A stretch of 64,000 nucleotides of DNA from Pristionchus mayeri (Eukaryota > Nematoda > Chromadorea > Rhabditida > Neodiplogasteridae), in assembly GCA_036245805.1 (NCBI GenBank), contig BTRK01000006.1, positions 33,484,901 to 33,548,900 on the forward strand, given 5' to 3'. Every line of letters starts with the position of its first letter. Position 1 is the stretch's first letter. A model generated the notes under the pieces. It had not been told where the DNA came from, ran no database searches, and worked only from the letters and a program-made list of their open reading frames with translations. Shown here one piece after another: positions 50,501 through 59,400 of the stretch. A program made the translations under genes and the position numbers.

Positions 50501-53500
50501 TCCTTAACTGGATATCTTCCTTTATAACTGACAGACATTTCTCAGTCCGTTTGGGTGATTGTATTTCTGACTCGTTCCCCGTACTGTCCGGTGTACCTCA
50601 GGGCTCCGTACTAGGACCAATTCTGTTCACACTATACATCTCGGATATCACTCACATTCTCTCCCAATTTCCCGATGTACGTATTCAAGCATATGCCGAT
50701 GATATCAAACTGTATATTTCATACCCACTTGAATCCTCTCAATCTAAAACTGCCCAACTTCAACGTGCTCTTGATGCTATTTACTCTTGGACTATTATTA
50801 ACCAGCTCTCTCTCTCTGAATCTAAGTGTACCCATCTTCACATAGGATCGACCCCTCCTTGTTATACCATAAACAATGTAATTCTCAAAAGTAATTCCCC
50901 ACAACGTGATCTTGGTATTCAAGTTGTCCCTTCCCTTCTCAAAAATGCCTCCATTGTTGACCGTGCTAACAGGGCTAAGACTGCTCTCCATATTATGCTC
51001 CGAGCTGTCTCAGTTAACTCCCCTGAAATTCTTATTAAATGTTATCGCACTTATATCCTTCCTCATCTTGATTTTGCTTGCCCTTTCTGGAATCCTTATA
51101 CTAAGAAGGATAGTCAGACAATAGAGAAGGTCCAAGAACAATTTACTCGAATTCTATTCTATCGATGCTTTCCTTCTCCATCATATCCTCTTTCTCTTCC
51201 TTCCTATCCAAAACGCCTGTCTACTCTTGGTCTTCAAGCGCTTTCAGAGAGGAGAGTCATTTTTGACCTAGTTTTCGCCCGTAGGATTATGAATGGCGAC
51301 ACAGTTCTAGATCGCAATAGATTCTTTACTTTTAAACCCCTTAGAGATAGATCGAACACATTTGGAATTCATATTGAGGCAACTAAATCCACACCTCGTT
51401 TTCATTGTTTTTCCAGAAGAGTAGCTAGGATACTTAGTGAACTACCTTCAGATGTTCATAGTTCTTCAAGTATTGCTGTCTTTAAGAATAGATTACTCAA
51501 ATTAGACTTATCTAAATTAGTAGTTTATCGTTAGCTATTCACTTTCCCCTTCCCTTCCCTCTCCCTACCCACATATTCTTTTTTCACCCACCCCCCCCCC
51601 CCCTCCACGCACACATCTTTACTCCCTCCCCACTTCTCCCCCGTTAGAGATCTACGGATGCTGGTTCTCGGAGCAGAGTCTACCTGGTCTACCCGAGTGC
51701 CTCCTCCTCGGTTCCCCCCTCATATACTGACCAGACGAAGACAGATGAGACCGGTTGCCTAGATCTTCGCTTATTTTCTCTCTCGCTTCTTTTTGTACTT
51801 CCTTCTTTCTCCCTATTCTATCACTATGAATCCTCAGTGTGAGGAGTCAAATTATTCTGTACGACACACATAATATAATATTCGTATCTCGTTGCGCCTT
51901 GTGCGTAGATAAAATATATATATATATATTATTCCTGATCCGAAAATCAAACTGATAGCCCATACTTAGAATATGGGCGATATAATATACACTATTGTAC
52001 CTTTCATACATTGGGAAATTCTAGCGGAACTAATCTTCATCTTTCTAAAAATTTTGATTTTTCAAAAATATATTTTACGTGAAAACCATTGAAAATTCCG
52101 ACATTTAGTGTCCAGGTTAGGGCAACTTCTCTACCAAAAGTACCTACCACCCAACTTACCCAAGCCATAAAGTAATAGGATAAGGGTAGCTGTTGCAAGT
52201 AATCACAAAATATCTGGCTTATCAACTGTATGCGAAACAGGAACTGGGAAAATATGGCGATTTTAATGCCACATTTTGGGCATCAGTATTTGAATAAATA
52301 AGGTTTGTGACAGTAGGATCGCACAATTACCAAGCTGAAATTATGTGCTTATCAGGGCCGTATCTTTACATGCTCAGTATGTTTAATCTCCAGGTCAACC
52401 AATATGAATGTACGGTAGATAAACTCATCTCTGGTCATGACCCGTGGATCAGCATTCGCAAATTGGGGCATTTTTCAAGATGGCATTTCGTGTTAGAATT
52501 CATTCTAATTTGCTGCTGTAATACACGACCATGGTAGTTTCCAAAAGTCTCATTTGATTAGCACGATCTCTCTTACCGATAGAGTGCAACTCGGAGAAAT
52601 GCATAGCTCCCGTTATCTAATGCAATGACTTTTACCTCACACTGTGACAACAATCCCGATGTTATAGATCTGCACAAATGTGCGCTAGACAGAGTGATGA
52701 AGCACTCATTATGTGAGAATAACCATTTGAAAATCGGTCGAAAAGGAAGGATGTTGAATGAAAGAAAACCAAAATGTTGAAATCGGACAAAACTTTTGTT
52801 CCAACCTGATATTTTGGAAGATGCAATCGACTTCATAAATTAGATAATTACATTCTGTTCAATCATTATTTAGGGAACTCTTCTCACATTTGCGTCGGCA
52901 GATCTAAATCCAGCAATGAAGGAGAACGTTAGCTCATTTTAGTCCTATTTGATGCAACGAAAACAATTGTTGTAGGTAGCCCATTTCTACGCGTTGGCAC
53001 CAGTGGTCACTGCTCAGAACCTAAGGGGATTCTCGCTGAATATCTTTGTGTACTTCAGAGATATCATCGAAGTACCCTTCTCTTTGGCCATACCAATGCA
53101 TCTAAAATATTACTTGTAGTCAATGTTCCGATCAGCAGATGATGCTATCTCCTCAATGCCTATTCTTCATCCAATCTGTGGGCACATTCCGGTACAAACT
53201 TGTTTGCAGATTGAACTAATTCGATAAATCAGGTATTTATCGCTTCCTGCGAATTTTTTATGAGCGACTTCGTTGGGCATTCAACACAGGTAAATCAGGT
53301 AAGTGTACAGATTAATTATTCTAAAAATGAAAAATATCTTGGGCTGACTTTTCAGTCGCGTATACCAGTATTAACGGCAAAATTTCCCGCTGGAACATCG
53401 AAGAGAAATCTGATCCATTGGGGACAAATGACATCGAAGTACGGAACGAGGCCGTATGATGAAGGAATAGATGGAAATCTAAGGAAATATCGAAAGGTGA

Positions 53501-53858
53501 GAAGTTAGATTTGTACTTTGATTAATGAGAAGTGTGCAGTTGGAATATGGAATGTTTCAGTTGTTTCCTCTACCCATCGATTTCTCTTCTTTTTCTATCC
53601 CCACAACTCTCTTCTTCTCTGCTGCAGATAATCTAGCGAACAACGAAGATGTCATCGTCAGTTCTCTTCCAAGTCAATGCACCACCCGCTCATATTCAGA
53701 ATCTCTTGTCGATTCTTCCTCATCAATCGATCGTCGAAGCTTTCAATCTTACTGACTTCAACCACAGTGATTTCATGTGGGGAGAGAGAGCAAGGAGAGA
53801 AATCTACGATCGGATTGTTGAACACATGAGAGAATTAGAGAGATCGCGCCTCCCTTGA
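44543..53858 (+). CDS. secreted/lysosomal acid lipase (lipl-type alpha/beta hydrolase)
   Basis: The signal peptide [16 protein letters not shown] leads to [20 protein letters not shown], the diagnostic acid-lipase motif. [16 protein letters not shown] (oxyanion region), [14 protein letters not shown] and [20 protein letters not shown] follow. The nucleophile elbow GHSQ-G is split across an intron (exons end 47408 / start 52874). Then come [49 protein letters not shown] with the acid Asp, and [20 protein letters not shown] with the catalytic His. Ser, Asp and His are all present, so the enzyme should hydrolyse triglycerides or cholesteryl esters. C. elegans relatives (lipl) work in the gut lysosome. 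The last intron (46 nt near 53655-53700) restores the frame. Two introns are swollen by mobile DNA: the foldback at 45269-47271 and the 5.4-kb nest at 47441-52809. Confidence 0.85.
45810..46444. mobile_element. non-autonomous hAT-type element nested in foldback arm
   Basis: It begins TAGAGACCACAA and ends TTGTGGTCTCTA. It is flanked on both sides by TGCATAGG (45802-45809 and 46445-46452), an exact 8-bp target duplication. The intact right arm of the host palindrome shows the unoccupied sequence with one copy (CCTATGCA near 46717). At 635 bp it is too short for a transposase. It carries a tRNA-like stretch. Confidence 0.9.
46028..46098 (+). pseudogene. tRNA-like sequence (pseudo-tRNA or SINE head) within hAT element
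   Basis: An A-box-like TGGTGTGATGG at 46035 and a perfect B box GGTTCGAATCC at 46078-46088 are 32 nt apart, as in a real tRNA. TCCAT near 46029 can pair with ATGGA near 46093 as a partial acceptor stem. The D and anticodon arms are too degenerate to assign an amino acid. It is more likely a captured tRNA fragment with internal Pol III promoter boxes than a working tRNA. Confidence 0.45.
48179..48952 (+). CDS. LINE ORF1 (nucleic-acid-binding protein)
   Basis: One uninterrupted 257-residue frame, starting right after a CG-rich leader. It has an acidic helical N-terminal half ([20 protein letters not shown]). The C-terminal half contains [33 protein letters not shown] and [20 protein letters not shown], followed by RRRRNKEGG. 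The PRLLKF...IRPSLT...R arrangement is that of the RRM-like ORF1 of CR1/Jockey-group LINEs. No CCHC knuckle is present. ORF2 follows 59 nt later in another frame. The antisense frame over the same bases is a shadow. Confidence 0.7.
   Translation: MSATAIITASTPLPASVNNKRKAADSPSAFRRELHEEVGSITSNLTEYLKTVEDKERTNPLFLALSSCLKILSTIDSFVPKEDPVEKERRERPVVIEFLEESTKERASERVDEDFSRVRDILDAAKIEVRPETVFRMGAVRDSPSMGRAPTPRLLKFVLPRQSAQKSLLKATSTILTLPQFKLIRIRPSLTASERDAQFKLREERRRRNKEGGQWVIYAGILMEKSKVADFKASSARSRVSTPLAGLGSSFNFPSGK
49012..51534 (+). CDS. LINE ORF2: endonuclease (truncated) and reverse transcriptase
   Basis: I place the start at [18 protein letters not shown]; the open frame extends 192 nt upstream over ORF1 but that part is not ORF2-like. 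An EEP-type endonuclease begins with YYNVRS, CITESWL and FLGDFNTD. Its C-terminal half, including the SDH motif, is absent: [10 protein letters not shown] runs straight into [12 protein letters not shown] near 49545. The reverse transcriptase is complete: [51 protein letters not shown] and the catalytic AYADDIKLY (near 50690). The usual C-terminal segment with [15 protein letters not shown] follows. The frame is 840 codons with no stop, so the copy is recent, yet its endonuclease should be inactive. It is CR1/Jockey-group by eye. Confidence 0.85.
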   Translation: MSTYPSITCLYYNVRSISNKLPALHQILRVELPDILCITESWLNSRTPSSLLIGDLPYVAIRRDRSTGRGGGTAIFIRDHFHYTLIDSIDTNMECLAIDLLTISSLSVRICIVYRPPNNCISQTESLIDCLTDLVSSSSHPILFLGDFNTDSLSIPSSNIDRSLISFVSTSNLHNLITSRKGIHTFVPFHKPRPITASYPPHIQRLIQHRNILFSKIYSSSVRIQYEKCSRDLLTQIKKWNQFCEKKKIKQSKDLYRHIRSLTKPKSTIPKKLQSSDGSLVSTLPDISNLLASNFATHFTLDDGVIPSIPSHPRLPFLSNVSFFPHEVFKALKKLSPSCSTGFDQIPQIIFRKCASALSLPLCDIFNISMMSGIVPSHWKHSLITPLPKPDKDLNFPDSYRPISIISPASKTMERLVKEKLSPYLFRFDIIPKYQHGYRPGASVVTNVIDSENDWTRAHSRKEVSDVIYLDFSRAFDTVPFTKLISKCSHYGIHGNLLNWISSFITDRHFSVRLGDCISDSFPVLSGVPQGSVLGPILFTLYISDITHILSQFPDVRIQAYADDIKLYISYPLESSQSKTAQLQRALDAIYSWTIINQLSLSESKCTHLHIGSTPPCYTINNVILKSNSPQRDLGIQVVPSLLKNASIVDRANRAKTALHIMLRAVSVNSPEILIKCYRTYILPHLDFACPFWNPYTKKDSQTIEKVQEQFTRILFYRCFPSPSYPLSLPSYPKRLSTLGLQALSERRVIFDLVFARRIMNGDTVLDRNRFFTFKPLRDRSNTFGIHIEATKSTPRFHCFSRRVARILSELPSDVHSSSSIAVFKNRLLKLDLSKLVVYR
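51535..51935 (+). other. LINE 3' untranslated region and tail
   Basis: A pyrimidine-rich stretch, a C run (about 51590-51602) and a (TA)n tail near 51909-51929 follow the ORF2 stop. I could not identify target duplications at the LINE ends. Confidence 0.5.
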
Positions 53859-56488
53859 ACCTCTCAGAAATAAATGATAAAAGACGGAAGAATTGAAGCA
53901 ATTATTGCAGACTGAACTGTCAGGGTTTCGAATAGTGAAAAATGAAAGATAATAAAAATTTAAAAATTAGATGAGGGGAAAATGCGATATCAGCAATGGA
54001 AATAATTGAAGACATTTTCCTGTCGTATTTGCATTTTGTTGATTCAGGTAGACCTGAAATTAGGAAGAGTGAGATTTTAATGGGACGAGATCACAAATAG
54101 TCTTCAGATGCAATGAATATTCAACAGTGAGTGAAGAGAAGGAAAACACCGTCACATCTCCTTTTGTTTATGGGACGGTTCTCTGTATCCGACACCGGAT
54201 CTCCCTCGATGGCGGAACTGTTTTTGCAGCATCTCAGCCCTCCATTCCATCACTTTTGTCTCTCTCCAAAGAGACGCATGAGTAAGACAATGCATTCCTT
54301 CCTCAATAGATGGAGTAAGAGTAAGAGGGCCACTTGAGCATACTTGTTATGCCATTATTTGGATTTTTCTTGAATTTGATTGGGAAGAAGAAGACAACGA
54401 ATTCGTTGATTTCGTGATTGTCTCCCTTCATTCGGCTAACCATCCATTCCTTGCAATCATTTCAGTTGGGTGTCAGTTCCCATTACCACGGTCGAGATTT
54501 CTCTCCCCTCCTCTCCTTTCCAATCAACTTCCTTCTTCCTTCCCCAACATCGCCTCCATTTCCCGTTCTGCCCACACTTTCTCATTCTTCATTGGCACTC
54601 TGTAGGGAAATTGGACAGCGTTCCTATTTCACTTCAACTGGTGTTTTATCCCTCTAACTGAATTTTTCGCTTTTAGGTATTACTTAACGACATCGCCAAT
54701 TTTGTTTTAATTTTCACATTCAGCTTCTGCGTCAATATTTCTGTAAGCAAAACGTAGGATGGGACATCATATTCACAACAATGTTATTTTCCTTCTTATA
54801 ACGTGATTCCATCAGAAAACAATTTTCTCATACTGTCTCTTGGAACAGAGAAGATCAACAATAGACGATCTTCTGAAGCTATTCATGAACACATGTATTC
54901 CTCTTCCCCTGGACATTCACAACCACAATAGGAGGCTATTCCTCAGAATTCTCATTCCTTTTCCCTTAGAACTACTCTCCTCGGCTCTAGGAATAATAGC
55001 CGCAAAGAGAATTCTCCACAGACTGGAATTCTCCCGTCATCCTTCTAATTTGTTGGGGGCCTCAATTCGAATGTAGCGTTATTCGATGAAGCCAGTCGTC
55101 GTTCTCAAAGCACGTAACAGAGAATAAAGCCAATTTGCAATCAACCCCCACTCAACATCTCCTTTCTCTCGCTTGTCAGAACTTTCGCTGGCAATTTTTC
55201 ATCGTAACTTTAAGTGCGCATTGGAAAGCACTACTGGCTCACTCAGCTTTCTCCTGTTCTCCTACATCTGGCCTTTTTTATGGTTCGCAATCAAGACATG
55301 GTTTTATCCTTGTTTTTACATGTAAGGGTGTCTCTAGATGACCAAGTTCCCTGCAGTAATCCTTGATCCAATTACTCCTCTGTTGACGGCGCATCTTCGA
55401 TCGAAAACAAGTATCCACCCTGAGTTTATTGCACGAACGATCAGTGGCAGATATTTTTCAGTCGCTGCATAACATTCCTCCTGTGGTCGTCTACTGTTAG
55501 ACGAGGGACCGCAAGCCCCTCCTCTTAATTATATTACTCTAACTGGTTTCACCACCTTTCTCGCCTCTTCGACTTTTCATCAGGAGCTCATTGTGTTCTT
55601 TTTCCAAGTTATCAAATGTGAATGATAGATAGCACTGTTCGTTCTAGCTATCAACTAGAAAATTTCTGCACAGCCCAATTTTCAATTTGATTTTGAGATT
55701 TTGAATAGAGGATTGATTGATGATGTCATAACTGATCAGGAAGTCATCGATCGACTCGTTTCATCCGTTCTCTGCTCGAGTCTTCATTCGTTCCACCTCG
55801 AGTCTATCAAATCATCTAATCACTCTATCTTCTTGTCCTTCGCTTCTCCTCCATTTCAACTCTCTCACTCGACCTTGACTCTCCCCAAAGGAAAGGGAGA
55901 TACCCGATCGAGAGAAGAAAAAGGAGGAAGGCACGGAAATTAGAAGGGAGAAGGGGCAAACCGCAGTGTCGTTTCGATCCTTTGTCTGATATATGAGCGT
56001 CAACTTTCCTTTTCGGATTTTATTCTAACTTTCATTTTTGTTCTGTTAGCGGATTCTGCGGTGCGAACATAGCACAAGAAATGAGAATGTGCAGATATTG
56101 TAAAACTTCACTTGATTGTTTTTTCTCGGTTTTTAGCTGACGCGGAAATCCCAGAATATGCACGTAGTCCACTTCTGCCTGCCTGACTCAGCTCTTAAAA
56201 TAGGCGCTTCTCCCAAATTCTGACCTACTCCCTTCCTTTGTTGCATTCATCACATATTCACGTGAACGTTTCTCCTCCCTCACTTCTCATTAGGGGCTTA
56301 TGGACACACTTCCTTCCCTGGTTAGACAACTATTGCCTTCCTGGAATCATCCGGACCTATAAATAGCGAGATCCTTCCTTTCCATATTTCCCTTCTTTAA
56401 TTTTGCACAATTTCCTGGATTCGTGTTTTTGCAGGATAAACACTTGATTTTTTTCTTCGAGGGGTCGTAAGATCCGAATACTGCAGCG
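53859..56488. other. intergenic region
   Basis: This 2.6-kb gap between the lipase and bestrophin genes has short open frames in pyrimidine-rich DNA (54430-54660) and no splice-consistent gene. Confidence 0.5.
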
Positions 56489-59400
56489 ATGACAATATCG
56501 TACGATGAGGAGTTCTCGTCGCTTATGATCAGGTACGCAGATGGATGGAGTGATGTACGTTTATCGATAGTGCTCAACTGGGCCAATCCCCCTTTCACTC
56601 CCCCTTCAGATGGCGTGGTTCTTTGTGGAAGGCCGTTCTGAAGGATCTCATCTGGTTCTACGCTGCATACTACGCCATTCTCGGGTTCCAGGTACTCCCC
56701 GCTGTGATTTTACGTGTGAAAATCGATTCGCTAGAATACCAAAGCACGAGTTTCCTTTCCCTCACTTAGCCCATTGTCAACCGCACAAAGTGCTAATCCG
56801 AAAATGGTCACTAAGCGATCGAGAGAGCAAAGGGATTCGGTTCTTCGTTGCTCAATGGAACAAAACGAGTCCACGTTCGGGAAATGGCGATGAATCAAGT
56901 TAATTTCCATTGGAATGCGCGACGACCAACAGCAAATTGCAAAAACAACTTGAGTAGCGACTTTCTAAGGTCGCATGGGGAGCAAAAACTCGAAGATTGG
57001 GAGCATTTCAGTGGTACATTCTGGATGAGAAGCAGAAGGAATACTTCACGGGTTGGATTAATTGGTGAGAACCTTAATTATGTACAAATGAGTGATTTTG
57101 GAGCCTTAAAAAAATGCAATTCATGCGATAAATCTGGCATAATCTACAGGATGCTGTTATTTGTAGGTGTGAGATCGGTACTCAATACATTCCTCTCTCT
57201 TTCCTGCTCGGTTTCTTCGTGTCCGTTATCGTCGCGAGATGGTATGATTCATTGTTCCCTATCGTCTGATAAAATAAAACCTGAACATCAAACGGTTTTA
57301 CATCACCAATGCTCAAAGAAGATTGGCGCCTCGTCCCAGTTGAAGTCCCAGTTGTGTTTGCATTCTACCCATTTCTTCAGTGATTGTTCAACAGTGCGTG
57401 AGCTCGCACTTCGATAGGGCTATTAAGACAGCGCCTGAAAATTTGCAGAAGAAATTCGAAAATCAAACCAAGCTTCATAACCTCAACTAAGAAAATTCGC
57501 AATACTTTCAAAAAGCGACTTCCATAAATAACCTTTGACAGATTAGTTAAGATTGATATTTTGAGGTGGGAGCAGTTCAATTGGATCTCGTGGCCCGATA
57601 AGATGATGATGATGGTCTCTGCCTGTCTGCCTGGCAGGGTCAGAGATATTTCAGATGCCATTAGTGGTAAATAAACGATATCCCGCTGTGACGATCCATT
57701 GCACGAGTTCGCGCAATGCAAAGATGGTGTAGATGTGCCAAACTCAACCTATTGAGATCATCACGGTCTTAAATCATATTGAAAAGTGACAACAAGATAC
57801 AAAACAAAGAAATGTAGGGGAATGAATTATCTTCAAATCACACCTGAACAATTTCTCTTTCAGGAGAATCTTCCTGTGCGCGAGGCGATCGCCCGTTGGT
57901 CGTCCCTCCAGGTATCGTTCACTTGTTTTGTAGGATTCAAATAAAAACATAAACAATAGCTCACGAATATTTTCAATTTTTTCCCTGACGTGTCCTACTG
58001 AGTTGATGTTTCAGTCTGCGATCGCTTGGTCGGGAATCTCCGTGCGTACCCTCAAGAGATTCCCCACGGAGAGACATCTCGTGGCTGCCAAATTGATGAC
58101 TGAGGAGGAATACGATCTGTACATGAACACTGATGCACCACAGGGAAAATGGTGAGCGGTTGGGCTCAAATTATTGATAAGAATGCGGATGGGGATGGAG
58201 GATGAAAAAAAAAACTTAAATTATCGTCAAGCGAAGAGAGATGTTATGAACAGAAGGAAAGTAATTAACATCTCTTGCTTACATATCGAAGTGTCCATCC
58301 ATACATACTACATCTTCAGGTTCATCCCTATCATCTGGATCATCAATCTCATTCGTCAGCAGTATCAAGAGAAGAAGATCGACTCGGTCCAGATGCAGAT
58401 GCTACTGCAGCAGGTGAGGAAAGGGAGAATGCTAACTTTCTGAGCCACTCTAATCTCTTATTTACCGATCCAGTAATTTTGTTATACGGCTCAAATCAAA
58501 TTCGAACTCAATTACGCACTCTTCGATTGGGTGGGGAGAACTAGCGGGATGTGATATATTCTTGCTCACTGATGAGGTGATTCGAAAGTCGTTTGATCGA
58601 TCAGTGAGAGGGAAATCGATTGCAGTTACACCCAAGTTTAGGGAGGAATTGAAGTGATGATGAATTGAGTTGAGGTCTACTCGTTCCGTGATGGATTCGC
58701 GATGCTCTTCGTCTACGATTGGGTGAAGATCCCCCTTGTGTACACCCAGGTGAACTGAGATTCCATTTATTGGATTTCTTCTTCTACACGAGACAAATTG
58801 AAAAGACAAATTGTGCATTCTAACAACCCGATTGTCGATGGGCATCTTCATTCGTCTATCATCTATTATCACGTGTCTTCTGAGAGATTGCATGAAAATT
58901 AGCCCCGTGAGGAACTAGCTGCAAAAGTTTAAGCAATATTTCCAAGAAAATTATATTAGAGTCCGTTGGGGACGAGGAAATTTATTTACACGCGATTTGG
59001 GCTGGAGCCGGCTTTTAGGCATTTTACGGTCTTCAATCCGGCTCTGTCATATTTCGTTTCGTTTTTGAGCTACAAATACGGCAAATAGCTCAAAATGTGG
59101 GGACAATTATTCTAAGAAACTTTCATGTTGAGACCTAATCTGTACGAAGTAGCTGTCATGCAGAAAATATCGAAAAACTATCAGTAGATTCATTTAAAAA
59201 TTCATACTCGGTTTAGGACCCCCCGTTTCACCACTTTCTGAACACAGATTCGGAAACTACATACTCATATTAGTCTGAGAAAAATAGTTTCCTGAATCGG
59301 CAGGGGTGTAAATACGTCGAAGCAAGCTAAAGTATGTGTTAAGTTCGCTAGATAGGAAATTTCAATCTCAACATTTTGAGTCGTAATCACTCAGGAACAT

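Larger units (their letters stand above)
47441..52809. mobile_element. mariner-like inverted-repeat ends enclosing a LINE
   Basis: The left end TTAGGTTGGAACATAAGTTC and the complement of the right end TCAGGTTGGAACAAAAGTTT agree at most of their first 30 bases. Both are flanked by TA (47439-47440 and 52810-52811). TTAGGTTGG-type ends and TA duplications are typical of mariner elements. No mariner transposase (D,D34D) is seen in 47441-47800 or 52000-52800, so this is a deletion derivative or MITE. A LINE fills the middle. The whole nest lies in the lipase intron that splits GHSQG. Confidence 0.6.
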
